This document shows positions 16,175 through 24,768 of a DNA stretch of 64,000 nucleotides, one piece after another. Location: assembly GCA_018436725.1 (NCBI GenBank), contig JAHDKT010000026.1, positions 94,842-158,841 of the forward strand, in the 5' to 3' direction. The notes beneath the pieces were generated by a model. The model was not told where the DNA came from, did not search any database, and was given only the letters and a program-made list of their open reading frames with translations. A program made the position numbers and the translations under genes. The DNA comes from Synergistaceae bacterium. GTDB taxonomy: Bacteria; Synergistota; Synergistia; Synergistales; Aminobacteriaceae. Position 1 is the first letter of the stretch; the number at the start of each line of letters is the position of its first letter.

Positions 16175-17998
16175 ATGAGAAAACACCGTCGTGGAATCCC
16201 CCTGAAAACTTTCCTGACAGCGGTACTCGTGCTCGTTATTCTGACGAGTACGGGGCTCGTCGGGTATATCGCTCAACGGCACAGCCATAAAACGGTGTAC
16301 GAGATGGGGCGCTTGCTGTTGCAGGAGATCTCCGCACGCATCGTCGAGCATATTCGCGCTTACTTGGATACGCCGCACCGAATCAACGAACTGAACGCGA
16401 CGGCGATGGAAGAGGGGCGCTTCTCCCCCGACGATCCGGGGCCTCTGGAACGCCGCTTCTGGCGCCAGATCGGGATCTACACAACCGTTTCGAGCATCTA
16501 TTTCGGCAATTCCTCCGGAGGCATCGTAAACAGCGGGAGAGAAGCCGAAGGAGACTCGCTCTACGTCATTTTCACCGAAGGGAACAAAGCGGGCCCTTTC
16601 TTCAAGTACCGAGTCGACGAAGAGGGCCGAAAAACGACGATGACGAACACCATCCCCTCGTTCGACGCCCGCGCCCGAAGCTGGTACTCGCGCGCCGCAG
16701 AGAAGGGCGGAAGCGTCTGGAGCGATATCTATATCCTCTTTACGGGGCAGGACATGGCCCTCGCGGCGAGCCGTCCCGTCTACGGAGAGGACGGCGGTTT
16801 GCTGGGCGTGGTCTCCGTGGACATCTTTCTCTCCAGGATCGAGCAGTTTCTGCGGAGTCTGAGCATAGCCGAAACGGGGATCGCTTTCGTCATGGAGCGC
16901 TCCGGTTTGCTGGTCGCCGCATCGACGGGGACCCCGGCGCTTCGTCCGCCCGAGGGAGAGGCCGCGGCGAGGCGCCTCGGCATACAGGAGAGCGAGCACC
17001 CCCTTATCGGACTTGCCGGAGAACAGTTCGCCGTACTGCACGGAAACGGCGAAACTTTCCAAAAGCCGTTGCACACCACTTTCTCCAAGAACGGGGAGAA
17101 CTACCTTTTCCAGATAAGCCCGCTTCGGGATTCGTACGGCATCGACTGGCTGGCGGCGGTCATCGTACCGCAGAGCGACTTTACCGGGATGCTGGAGGAT
17201 GGCAACAGGATAACGAACTTCTTCATCCTGCTGGTTCTGTCGGCCTCGGTACTGCTGGCGACGTTCGCGGCCCGGTGGCTTACAAAGCCTATTCTGCGGT
17301 TGAACGAGGCCACGGGAGCCCTTGCGAAGGGGAAGCTACCGGTCGGAATCGAAGTGGACAGCATGATCATGGAGGTGCGGGAACTCGCGAACGCCTTTAA
17401 TCACATGGCCGCACGGCTGCACGGGACGATCGAGGGGCTGCATACCGAGGTCGAGCAGCGACGCCGAATCGAGAACGCACTCAGGGAGAGCGAGGAGAAA
17501 CTTCGAGTGCAGGCGGCCAGAGATCACCTTACCGGCCTGCCGAACAGGCGGGCCTTCATCGATCGTTTGGAGAACGAACTGGCGAGAGTCCGGCGCTTCC
17601 GCACAAAATGCGCGCTGATGATGATCGACATCGATCACTTCAAGCTGGTGAACGATCGCAACGGACACGCCGCAGGCGACAGGGTACTGAAAGCATTTGC
17701 GAACGTCCTCGGGGCAACGCTCCGACAGGCCGATTTCGCCGGGCGCCTCGGAGGAGAGGAGTTCGGGCTGCTTCTCCCGGAGACCACTCCTTCGGCGGCG
17801 CTCGTGCTCGCCGAACGCCTTCGAAGAAAGTTCGAGGAGCTGCACGTGGAAACCTCGTCGGGAACGATCAGGTTCACCGCGAGCGTCGGTGTCGCGGCGG
17901 TTCTTCCGGAGGATGAAAGCATCGACGCACCCCTTGCCCGCGCGGACGAAGCGCTCTACCGCGCGAAAAGCAAGGGGCGCAACCGGGTGGAGGATTAG
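16175..17998 (+). CDS. Membrane diguanylate cyclase with Cache-type sensor, HAMP and GGDEF
   Basis: This 607-residue protein should synthesise c-di-GMP. A first membrane segment (about 10-32) is followed by a periplasmic sensor of the double-Cache type (about 35-340, with WSDIYILFTGQDMALAASRPVYG in its centre). A second membrane segment (about 343-368), a HAMP domain, a short coiled coil and a GGDEF domain come next. The active site is GGEEF near residue 525. An RQAD inhibitory site lies five residues before it, so product feedback is probably intact. ATG 16175 lies 9 bases after GAGAGG; the in-frame ATG at 16166 abuts that site. Confidence 0.9.
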   Translation: MRKHRRGIPLKTFLTAVLVLVILTSTGLVGYIAQRHSHKTVYEMGRLLLQEISARIVEHIRAYLDTPHRINELNATAMEEGRFSPDDPGPLERRFWRQIGIYTTVSSIYFGNSSGGIVNSGREAEGDSLYVIFTEGNKAGPFFKYRVDEEGRKTTMTNTIPSFDARARSWYSRAAEKGGSVWSDIYILFTGQDMALAASRPVYGEDGGLLGVVSVDIFLSRIEQFLRSLSIAETGIAFVMERSGLLVAASTGTPALRPPEGEAAARRLGIQESEHPLIGLAGEQFAVLHGNGETFQKPLHTTFSKNGENYLFQISPLRDSYGIDWLAAVIVPQSDFTGMLEDGNRITNFFILLVLSASVLLATFAARWLTKPILRLNEATGALAKGKLPVGIEVDSMIMEVRELANAFNHMAARLHGTIEGLHTEVEQRRRIENALRESEEKLRVQAARDHLTGLPNRRAFIDRLENELARVRRFRTKCALMMIDIDHFKLVNDRNGHAAGDRVLKAFANVLGATLRQADFAGRLGGEEFGLLLPETTPSAALVLAERLRRKFEELHVETSSGTIRFTASVGVAAVLPEDESIDAPLARADEALYRAKSKGRNRVED

Positions 17999-18120
17999 CG
18001 CGGGACTACTTGCCCACGCTCCGGCGAAACCTTTGCCGACGGATTTCGCACGTCCATCGGCGTACGCCTCCAAGCGCCCGGCAATCCGTTCTTCGCTCCA
18101 AGGTACCTTTTCATACTCTA

Positions 18121-18159
18121 CGACAAAGACACCTTCCAGAAAAGAAGGTGTCTTTGTCG
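18121..18159 (+). terminator. Perfect 16-bp hairpin downstream of the GGDEF gene
   Basis: The arms 18121-18136 and 18144-18159 are perfect complements with a 7-base loop, followed by only TTT. It lies about 120 bases after the GGDEF stop and just before the convergent OB-fold gene, so it may end transcription from both sides. The 17999-18190 interval shows nothing else. Confidence 0.6.
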
Positions 18160-18190
18160 TTTGGCTCCTCGCAGTCTTAGCGAAATCTAT

Positions 18191-18490
18191 CTATATCGCC
18201 GCGTTCTCAAGAGAGTCGGCAAGAATGAACATTTCGCCGCTCCCCGTCGACGAGCGAAGCGTCCCGGACACCCGGACGGTATCGCCGTGCCCCTTGGCCC
18301 TGAGCCACTCCTGAAGCGCCGTGTCGAAGACGCGCACCGGAAGGAAGCTGGGCCGCTCCACACCGTCATATCCGACGGTCATCTGCTTCACGGCGAATTT
18401 GAGGTAGGTTCCGTGCCGATTTCGCCCGACCATATCGCCTTTGGGCAGATGAATCGCTCCGGTAACCACAACGGAATTTTCACAGTTCAA
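18191..18490 (-). CDS. Small OB-fold-like (single-strand-binding-type) protein, copy 1
   Basis: This 99-residue protein looks like a beta-rich OB fold. It alternates strands (SVVVTGAIHL, GTYLKFAVKQ, LPVRVFDTALQ, DTVRVSGTLRS, GEMFILADSL), resembling SSB/PriB-type nucleic-acid binders, but the function is inferred. It aligns without gaps to the 98-residue protein at 24472-24768, with about 40% identity by eye and a shared RSSxGSGEM motif. The start is TTG at 18490, supported by that alignment and by AAGGAG upstream. A TTGCGA-17-TATCTT promoter lies 53-81 bases upstream. The TTG overlaps the TGA of a very short upstream frame. Confidence 0.72.
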   Translation of the reverse strand: MNCENSVVVTGAIHLPKGDMVGRNRHGTYLKFAVKQMTVGYDGVERPSFLPVRVFDTALQEWLRAKGHGDTVRVSGTLRSSTGSGEMFILADSLENAAI

Positions 18491-18542
18491 CTACAATTCA
18501 ACTCCTTAAGTACAATATCCCCACCCATTAGGGTAGATGATG

Positions 18543-18571
18543 AAGATACCACTTTTTACCTTTTTTCGCAA
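18543..18571 (-). promoter_or_regulatory. Candidate promoter for OB-fold gene copy 1
   Basis: On the minus strand, TTGCGA and TATCTT are separated by 17 bases, between the ABC substrate-binding gene and the OB-fold gene. This suggests the small gene is transcribed on its own as well as by read-through. Confidence 0.45.
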
Positions 18572-18580
18572 ATTTTTTTT

Positions 18581-19486
18581 CTACTTGACCAGCCCTTTTT
18601 CGCGGAGGAACGCGCCCGCGATGTCCGCAGGGTCCTCCCCTTCGTCGAATGCCAGGTTCATCGAGGCCATCGCCTGCTCGTCGATCCGTCCGCTCAGCTT
18701 TTCAACGACACCGACAAGGCCGGGGTACTTCTCCGCAAGAGCAAGAGGCAGCACGAACGCGGCGCTGTAGTCCGGGAAGAACTCCTTGTCGTCCTCAAGA
18801 AGCACGAGGTTGAATTTCCCTATCCGCGAGTCGGTCGAGTAGGCTGCGATGACCTCGACTTCTCCTTGCATCAGCGCCATGTACATCATGGCGTACTGCA
18901 TCGGCAGGACGTCACGGAAGGTGATGCCGTACCGTTCCGACCAGCCGGGATAGGCGTCGAGTCTGGTGTCGAAGTTCTCGTCTCCGCCGAGCTTCCAGCC
19001 GGGCGCGTGAGCGGCCAGGTCGGACGCTTTCTTCAGAGTGTATTTCTCCGCCGTCTCGGGACGCACCGCCATGATGTACGTGTTGTTGAATCCCACCGGG
19101 CGCGTCCAGGTCATGCCGAAGTGCTTCTCGAAACCCTCCTTTACCATCCTGAACGTCTCGTCGGAGGGTTTCGATTCCCCTTCGTAGCGCAGGATGCCTG
19201 TGAGCTGCGTCCCCGTCCATGACGGATAGAGATCGATTTCCCCGGCGGCCATCGCTTGATGGAGGACGGCAGACCCGGCGAATTCCGTGTTCAGCGTCGT
19301 GCGCAGGCCGGTGTGCTCCTCGACGAGGAGTTTCGCCATCCAGGCGAGGATGATCGTCTCGTTGACGTTCTGCGAGGCGATACGCAGCCGCCCCTCATAC
19401 TTCATCGGATCGTCGGCGGACGCTGCGGGAACAAGCAGCCCTGTCGTCAGAGCGAGCGAGAGAACGAATGCGAGTATTTTCTTCAT
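18581..19486 (-). CDS. ABC substrate-binding protein, OpuC/ProX (glycine betaine/choline) type
   Basis: This 301-residue secreted protein has a signal peptide (KKILAFVLSLALTTGLLVPAASA). It then has an OpuAC-type fold beginning RLRIASQNVNETIILAWMAK. The family motif EFAGSAVLHQAMAAGEIDLYPSWTGT, which sits in the ligand cleft of quaternary-amine binders, is present. It should deliver a quaternary ammonium or related compound to the adjacent permease. The ATG at 19486 follows AAGGAGAG by about 8 bases; the 18-residue upstream extension is not secretory-like. It is the last ABC gene of the operon. Confidence 0.9.
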   Translation of the reverse strand: MKKILAFVLSLALTTGLLVPAASADDPMKYEGRLRIASQNVNETIILAWMAKLLVEEHTGLRTTLNTEFAGSAVLHQAMAAGEIDLYPSWTGTQLTGILRYEGESKPSDETFRMVKEGFEKHFGMTWTRPVGFNNTYIMAVRPETAEKYTLKKASDLAAHAPGWKLGGDENFDTRLDAYPGWSERYGITFRDVLPMQYAMMYMALMQGEVEVIAAYSTDSRIGKFNLVLLEDDKEFFPDYSAAFVLPLALAEKYPGLVGVVEKLSGRIDEQAMASMNLAFDEGEDPADIAGAFLREKGLVK

Positions 19487-19573
19487 GAGAGCACTCTCCT
19501 TATAATATAGAATGTATGATGCATTTTGCGGGGCGGGCATGAAGCCTCACACCGCGGAGTTGGATCCGGTTTC

Positions 19574-20266
19574 TCAGGGACGGGCTGGTTCACCGTGTCG
19601 TCTCGCCAGCCGCTTCGCCCGCGCGGAGGGGTTGAAGTATTCCTGCGCGCGCTTCAGCAGCCAGTCCGCGGCGAGGGCGAGCAGCGTCGCGGGGATGGCC
19701 CCGGCGAGGATGATCTCGTTCCGTATGGAAGAGAGACCGGAGAAGATGAGCCGTCCGAGTCCGCCGCCGCCGATGGCGGAGGCAAGCGTCGCCGTCCCGA
19801 TGGTCCAGACCATGGCCACCCGGACGCCGGCGACGAGGACCGGAAGAGCGAGCGGAAGCTGTACCTTGACGAGGATCTGGTAGTCGGTCATTTCCATTCC
19901 GCGCGCCGCCTGCACGTACGACTTCGGAACGCTCCGGATGCCGGTGTAGGTGTTCTGAAGCACGGGGAGCATGGCGTAGAGGAAGAGCGCGCAGATCGCG
20001 TTGTCGTTCCCTATGCCGAAGACGAAGATCAGAAAACCCAGCAGCGCGAGGCTCGGCACCGTCTGAAAGACGTTCGCCAGACCGATGACGTACGGGGCGG
20101 CGCGTTCGTTCCGCGTGAGGTAGATCCCCAGAGGAACGCAGACGGCCACTGTGATACCCACGGCGATCAGAGAGATCAGCAGGTGTTCCCCGGTCAGCCG
20201 GAGTATCCGTTGCCAGTTCCTTCCGACGAAGGTAATGAACAGGTCGATCAAGCTCCTCTGATTCAT
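19574..20266 (-). CDS. ABC permease, OpuCB/ProW type
   Basis: This 230-residue inner-membrane permease has five to six hydrophobic segments. The EAA-like loop is in SYVQAARGMEMTDYQILVKVQLPLALPVLVAGVRVA, the site that docks to the ATPase. Its ATG overlaps the stop of the ATPase gene as ATGA. It forms an importer with the ATPase upstream and the binding protein 87 bases downstream. Only one permease gene is present, so it probably acts as a homodimer. Confidence 0.92.
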   Translation of the reverse strand: MNQRSLIDLFITFVGRNWQRILRLTGEHLLISLIAVGITVAVCVPLGIYLTRNERAAPYVIGLANVFQTVPSLALLGFLIFVFGIGNDNAICALFLYAMLPVLQNTYTGIRSVPKSYVQAARGMEMTDYQILVKVQLPLALPVLVAGVRVAMVWTIGTATLASAIGGGGLGRLIFSGLSSIRNEIILAGAIPATLLALAADWLLKRAQEYFNPSARAKRLARRHGEPARP

Positions 20267-21453
20267 CGCGCTCCCTCCTTCTTTTCTTCGACCGCGCGGA
20301 CCTGCCGGTTTCCTCGGAGGCGGTTCATCGCAAGGCGGGAGAGCCCCGCAGAGGTGACGACGCCCAGCAGGCGGTCGTTCGCGTCGAGCACGGGGATGGA
20401 GATATCCTTGTCGGCGAGCATCTCCGCTACGTCGCGGAGCACCGCGTCGTCGAGGTAGAGCTTCCTGTCGCGGGAGAGACTTTCGACGACGCCCTTACCC
20501 GCCACCGCAGCGCGCCGCACTCGCCCGAGCAAGGCCGCGCCGAGCCATACGCCGCTCTTCGGTTCGACAACGTGTATAAACTCGCGGTCGTTCTCCTCCA
20601 TCCGTTCGAGAACCGACGCGGCGCTCTCGGAGGGGAGCGCTCTGGCCCACGGCTCCTCCAGCAGCACGCCGACCGGATCGTCGGGCGACATCTGGGAGAG
20701 TCTGTCCTCGCCGATGAAGTTTCGGATGAAGTCGTTCTTCGGCGAGGTCTGAATCTCCTCGGGCGTTCCTATCTGCTCCACCCTGCCGTTCCTCAGAATG
20801 GCGACGCGGTCGGAAATACGGATGGCCTCGTCCATGTCGTGCGTGACGAAGACGATGGTCTTTCGGAGATTTTTCTGCAGCGAGACGAGTTCGTTCTGCA
20901 ACGTTTCCCGGCTGATCGGATCGAGCGCGCCGAACGGCTCGTCCATCAGGATGACCTGCGGGTCCGCCGCAAGTGCTCGGAGAACGCCGATACGCTGTTT
21001 CTGCCCGCCGCTGAGCTGCTCGGGGAGGCGGTAGCGATAACGTACGGGGGAGAGCCCCGCCATGTCGAGCAGTTCGTCCGCCCGCGACCGCATCTTCGCT
21101 GCGGACCACCCGAGCAGCGCCGGGACGACGTTGATGTTCTCCGCGACGGTGAGGTGCGGGAAGAGTGCGATCTCCTGGACCACGTAGCCGATACGGCGCC
21201 GCAGCGCGACGGGATCGCACACTCCGATGTCCTCTCCGCCGACGAGAATGTCCCCGGATGTGGGCTCTTCGAGGCGGTTGATCATCTTGAGCGTGGTCGT
21301 CTTGCCGCACCCCGACGGACCGATGAGGCTGATCAGCTCTCCCCGGCGGATATCGAGGTTCAAAGCGTCCACCGCTTTCGTTCCGTCGGGGTAGATTTTG
21401 CTCACCTCCGTGAAGACGACGCCGTCTCCCGAGGCGATTCGATCCGCGTTCAT
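20263..21453 (-). CDS. ABC ATPase with CBS domains, OpuCA/ProV type
   Basis: This 396-residue ATPase has a Walker A GPSGCGKTT near residue 42, signature LSGGQKQRIGVLRAL, Walker B VILMDEPFGALDP and switch His in VTHDMDEAI. The C-terminal third carries a CBS pair, including YLDDAVLRDVAEMLADKDISIPVLD, which in OpuA-type importers senses ionic strength or nucleotides. The ATG at 21453 follows GGGGAGGG. It overlaps the aminotransferase stop as ATGA, so translation of enzyme and transporter genes is coupled. Confidence 0.93.
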   Translation of the reverse strand: MNADRIASGDGVVFTEVSKIYPDGTKAVDALNLDIRRGELISLIGPSGCGKTTTLKMINRLEEPTSGDILVGGEDIGVCDPVALRRRIGYVVQEIALFPHLTVAENINVVPALLGWSAAKMRSRADELLDMAGLSPVRYRYRLPEQLSGGQKQRIGVLRALAADPQVILMDEPFGALDPISRETLQNELVSLQKNLRKTIVFVTHDMDEAIRISDRVAILRNGRVEQIGTPEEIQTSPKNDFIRNFIGEDRLSQMSPDDPVGVLLEEPWARALPSESAASVLERMEENDREFIHVVEPKSGVWLGAALLGRVRRAAVAGKGVVESLSRDRKLYLDDAVLRDVAEMLADKDISIPVLDANDRLLGVVTSAGLSRLAMNRLRGNRQVRAVEEKKEGAR

Positions 21454-22565
21454 GCTTCGCCCTCCCCGTATCCCGAAAGGACGCCGCGCAGCGCCGCCAG
21501 GAAAAAGTCGTTCTGCTCCGGCGTACCGACGGTCACTCTGAGCGAAGAGCCGAACCCCCAGCCGCCGCAGGGCCGTACGATGACGCCTCTTCGGAGCAGC
21601 TTTCCGAAAACTTCGTCCGCGTCGGCCTGGAATGTAACGAAGATGAAGTTGGCGTGCGACTGAAGCGCCTTGCCCCCCATTCCGAGAAGGGCCTTCGTCA
21701 CACGCTCCCGCTCCCGCACCGTCGCCGCGATCGCCTCGTTGAACGGCGCCTCGTCCCCCTTCAGAGATGCCGACGCCCCCGCGATGGCGACTCTGTTGGC
21801 GTTGAACGGCTCGCTCACCGTATCGATGGTTCGCACCATCTCCGGACGGGCCAGAGCATACCCGATGCGCGCACCCGCAAGCCCCCACGCCTTCGAGAAG
21901 GTCCGCACGACGATCAGGTTGCATTCCGCCTCCAGAAGCTTCGCGACCGACGGCAGCTCTTCCGGCGAAGCAAACTCGGCGTACGCCTCGTCGAGCACGA
22001 GCCAGACCCCGCGCGGCAGGCGCTTTATCAGAGTCTCCACGCTCTTTTTGGGAAGCAGCAGGCCTGTGGGGTTGTTCGGGTTGGCAAGCCAGATCAGCTT
22101 GGTTCTCCCGGTGAGGGCGCGCTCCATCTCGCGGAGGTTGACGGAGAGATCCTCCTTGAGCATGATCTCCTTCGGCGTCGCCCCCATGACGAGCGAAATC
22201 TCCCTGTAGAGCCCGTAGGTGGCGCGGGAGAGCACGACCTCGTCGCCCGGATCGAGGAAGACCTTGCCCAGCGTCTGGAGCATTCCCTCGGCGCCGTGGG
22301 AGATGGCCACCCACTCCGGGCCGAGCCCGAATCGCTCGCCGATGAGCCCCTTGATCTCCCTGAAGGAGACGTCCGGGTAGGCGTTGAGCTTTCCTATCTC
22401 CTCCGTCATCGCCCTGCGTGCGGCGGGGAAGGGACCGTACGGGTTCTCGTTCGAGCCGAGCTTCACGATCTTTTCGAGCCCCAGCTCCCGCCGCACTTCC
22501 TCGACGGTCTTCCCGGGAACATAGGGAGTCGCCGTCGCGACTGCCTTGCGAACTCCCGCGATCAT
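21450..22565 (-). CDS. PLP aminotransferase of the histidinol-phosphate aminotransferase (HisC) type
   Basis: This 371-residue class I/II aminotransferase has the HisC-type N-terminus KLGSNENPYGPFP. It has a LANPNNPTG motif, and the PLP lysine is in RTFSKAWGLAGARIGY. No other histidine biosynthesis gene is nearby. It is wedged, with ATGA overlaps on both sides, between a ThDP-dependent decarboxylase-like enzyme and an OpuC-type ABC importer. A catabolic role on an imported amino acid is therefore as plausible as histidine synthesis. HisC-like enzymes often accept aromatic, arginine-like or phosphonate substrates; which applies here is not decided by sequence. Confidence 0.85.
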   Translation of the reverse strand: MIAGVRKAVATATPYVPGKTVEEVRRELGLEKIVKLGSNENPYGPFPAARRAMTEEIGKLNAYPDVSFREIKGLIGERFGLGPEWVAISHGAEGMLQTLGKVFLDPGDEVVLSRATYGLYREISLVMGATPKEIMLKEDLSVNLREMERALTGRTKLIWLANPNNPTGLLLPKKSVETLIKRLPRGVWLVLDEAYAEFASPEELPSVAKLLEAECNLIVVRTFSKAWGLAGARIGYALARPEMVRTIDTVSEPFNANRVAIAGASASLKGDEAPFNEAIAATVRERERVTKALLGMGGKALQSHANFIFVTFQADADEVFGKLLRRGVIVRPCGGWGFGSSLRVTVGTPEQNDFFLAALRGVLSGYGEGEA

Positions 22566-24160
22566 CTGTGGAACTCCTTTCCGTTGCGGACTTCGATCAA
22601 CGACGGGACGGGCTCGGCGAAGGCCTCTTCGAGAGCATCTTCGAGAGCGCCCCGGCCGGGGGCGAAGTACGGAATTCCGTAGGAAGCCGCCAGCGCGCGG
22701 AAGTCGGGGTTCCAGTGATCCACCGCGATCCGCGGCCCTCCCTTCGCATGCTGGCAGCGCCGGATTTCACCGAACCCTCCGTCGTTCCACAACACCACGG
22801 GAAGCGGGATGCGCTCCTGGACGCCCACGGCGAGTTCGGGAAGCGTGAACTGGAACCCCCCGTCGCCTGCGAGCGCCGCCACCCGACGTTCCGGAAAAGC
22901 GCATTTCGTGGCAAGCGCGGCGGGCAGCGCCGCGCCGAGCGTGCCGAAGCCCACCGGGTGGAGAAAGCGGCGGGGGAGCGCGGCGGGGTACTCGCTGATC
23001 GCATAGTAGGAGGGCGTCGTCATATCCGCCCAGAGCGTTCCATCGTCCCCCAACGCCTTCCGCAGCGCCTTCGTCGTCTCGCGGAGCAGAGGCAACTCAT
23101 CGGCGAGACCAAGAACCATGCCGAGATCCGCAGCGCACCGGGCATGAATTTCGTCCTTCCCGGTCCGCTGCGGTGCGCTTCTCTTGCGAACCCCCGCCAG
23201 CAGGAGCGGAAGCACCGCTTCGCACGTTCCGTGCAGAAAGACGCCCTTGCGCGAGGAGCGATGCGCCTCGTCCACATCCGCGGAGATCACCGTTCCGCAG
23301 AACTCGAACTCCTCCAGCCAGAGATCCGTCGGGGAGATTTCGGTTCCGAGGGCGAGAAGGCAATCCGCCCTCGCGAGAAGCTCTCTGGCGGCGGGGAAGT
23401 GAAGACGGGCGCCGAGACAGAGCGGATGCTCTTCGGAGAGAACGCCTTTCCCGGCGCAGGTGAGCAGAACGGGAGCATTCAACGCCTCGGCCGTTCCGCG
23501 GACCGCATCGCCGCAGTCCGACGCGCCGCCGCCCGCGAGAATGACGGGAAACTCGGCCCCGTCGAGCGCGCGGATCGCCTCGGCGACGTGCTCGCCCGAG
23601 ATGGGGGGCGGACGATCGCCGCGGAGCGCCGGTTCCGGCAGGGGACACGGTTGGGAGAGGTAGTCGAGCGGAATTTCCACGTGGACCGGCCCCGGTCTGC
23701 CCGCCGAGGCCAGCCGGTACGCATGGTCGAGAAGCGGCGCGATCTCCGAGGGGGAGGACGCCCTGAAGCTTCCCTTCGTCACCGAGGACGACATCGTTGT
23801 GGAATCCCTGAGTTCGTGAAGATACCCTGAACGGGCGGAGAGGTAGCGCGAGGGGATCTGCGTGGAGATGACCACCATCGGGACGGAGTCGTGGAACGCC
23901 TGTCCCATGGGGGTGAGAATGTTCGTCAGCCCCGGCCCCGTGATGACGAGGGCCGTTCCGGGGTCGCCGGTGGCCTTTCCCCATCCGTAGGCCATGAATC
24001 CGGCCCCCTGTTCGTGCCGCGTGGCGATATGCCGGATGGAGCTGTGCGCGAGACCGTCGTAGACGGCCAAGTTATGAATGCCCGGTATGCCGAAGAGAAC
24101 GGAAATGTTCAAACGCTCCAGGACCCGGACGGTAGTCATCCCGCCGGTATTCCCTACCAT
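22562..24160 (-). CDS. ThDP-dependent acetolactate synthase-like enzyme (resembles 5-guanidino-2-oxopentanoate decarboxylase)
   Basis: This 532-residue enzyme has the three-domain ThDP fold. It has a catalytic Glu in TRHEQGAGFMAYGWGKATG, a central DHS-like domain and the ThDP motif GDGGFQFTLPEL...WND. Its N-terminal half, with FGIPGIHNLAVYDGL and VITGPGLTNILTPMGQA, reads more like AruI-type 2-oxoacid decarboxylases than like the IlvB in this same window. Coupled by ATGA to an aminotransferase, it could decarboxylate the 2-oxoacid that enzyme makes, as AruH/AruI do for arginine. This assignment is an inference. AGGAGG lies 10 bases before the ATG at 24160. Confidence 0.8.
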   Translation of the reverse strand: MVGNTGGMTTVRVLERLNISVLFGIPGIHNLAVYDGLAHSSIRHIATRHEQGAGFMAYGWGKATGDPGTALVITGPGLTNILTPMGQAFHDSVPMVVISTQIPSRYLSARSGYLHELRDSTTMSSSVTKGSFRASSPSEIAPLLDHAYRLASAGRPGPVHVEIPLDYLSQPCPLPEPALRGDRPPPISGEHVAEAIRALDGAEFPVILAGGGASDCGDAVRGTAEALNAPVLLTCAGKGVLSEEHPLCLGARLHFPAARELLARADCLLALGTEISPTDLWLEEFEFCGTVISADVDEAHRSSRKGVFLHGTCEAVLPLLLAGVRKRSAPQRTGKDEIHARCAADLGMVLGLADELPLLRETTKALRKALGDDGTLWADMTTPSYYAISEYPAALPRRFLHPVGFGTLGAALPAALATKCAFPERRVAALAGDGGFQFTLPELAVGVQERIPLPVVLWNDGGFGEIRRCQHAKGGPRIAVDHWNPDFRALAASYGIPYFAPGRGALEDALEEAFAEPVPSLIEVRNGKEFHR

Positions 24161-24195
24161 TGAATCGACCTCCTGTGATGTAGAATGAAATGGAC

Positions 24196-24214
24196 AAAAA
24201 CCCCCTTGCGGGGG
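24196..24214 (-). terminator. Small GC hairpin plus T5 just upstream of the ThDP-enzyme operon
   Basis: On the minus strand CCCCC-GCAA-GGGGG is followed by TTTTT, 25 bases before the Shine-Dalgarno of the first gene. An upstream GGGG-TAT-CCCCC could pair with either arm, which would permit two exclusive folds. It is either an attenuator or the terminator of upstream transcription. Confidence 0.45.
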
Positions 24215-24422
24215 TGAACGCTTCGATGAGGGGGATACCCCTGCATATTCGACAAAAGGCGAGGCGCCAAAGCGTGCGGGCTTGGAAAACGAGGACAATA
24301 TAACACGGAGCGGTTCCGCGCGATGAACGAAAAGTGAGGAAAACCGCCGTGTTCGGCACAAAAGCAATAAAAGGTATCGACGGTCGAAGAATCGACACCA
24401 AGCCCTGAAACAATACGTGAAA

Positions 24423-24450
24423 GAGGCGTCCCCGGTAGGGGAACGTCCTC
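24423..24450 (-). terminator. Hairpin downstream of OB-fold gene copy 2
   Basis: A stem with two single-base bulges (GAGG/CCTC, CG/CG, TCCCC/GGGGA) and a TACC loop begins 21 bases after the stop codon. It is followed by only TTT on the minus strand. Confidence 0.45.
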
Positions 24451-24471
24451 GTTCACTCCGGAAGAGCAGCT

Positions 24472-24768
24472 TTACGCCAGCTTTTCAATCTCCTGAACGT
24501 TTATATACATCTCGCCGCTTCCGAGAGAGGAACGCACATCTCCGCGAATCCGCACCTTCGCGCCCTCCTCCAGCTCCCTGAAGGAATCCTGAAGCTTCGG
24601 GTCGTACACTCTGGCGAGAAGAAAATCCTTCCGGACGCTCCCGTCCGTCCCCGGCGTCTCCTGGCGGACCGAAAAATGCAGGTATTTTTTCGGTTTGCCG
24701 GCGTTCGATGCGCCGCCATGGATCAGATGGAGCGTCCCTGAAACCGTCACGGCGTTTTCCGTCGTCAT
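24472..24768 (-). CDS. Small OB-fold-like (single-strand-binding-type) protein, copy 2
   Basis: This 98-residue paralogue of the protein at 18191-18490 aligns ungapped over almost the whole length. Shared positions include ENxVxVxGxxHL at the start and RSSxGSGEM near the C-terminus. The predicted strands KKYLHFSVRQE and AKVRIRGDVRS suggest an OB fold able to bind single-stranded nucleic acid or a peptide; that function is inferred. The ATG overlaps as ATGA the stop of a 27-codon frame with a strong ribosome-binding site, so translation may be coupled. It follows the aldehyde:ferredoxin oxidoreductase gene on the same strand. Confidence 0.75.
   Translation of the reverse strand: MTTENAVTVSGTLHLIHGGASNAGKPKKYLHFSVRQETPGTDGSVRKDFLLARVYDPKLQDSFRELEEGAKVRIRGDVRSSLGSGEMYINVQEIEKLA

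Larger units (their letters stand above)
24161..24471 (-). other. 311-base leader region without a gene
   Basis: On the minus strand this interval separates OB-fold copy 2 from the ThDP-enzyme operon. It holds a hairpin at 24423-24450, a TATATT -10-like box at about 24300, a GGGG/CCCCC hairpin (about 24229-24243) and a second CCCCC/GGGGG stem ending in TTTTT (24196-24214). The last stem sits just before the operon's ribosome-binding site. No coding frame is convincing. Confidence 0.5.

Noticed and set aside
21454..22314. N-terminal extension of the ProV-type ATPase frame back to 22314
   Set aside because: It would overlap most of the aminotransferase gene; the ATPase domain begins right after the ATG at 21453, which has a good ribosome-binding site and an ATGA overlap.
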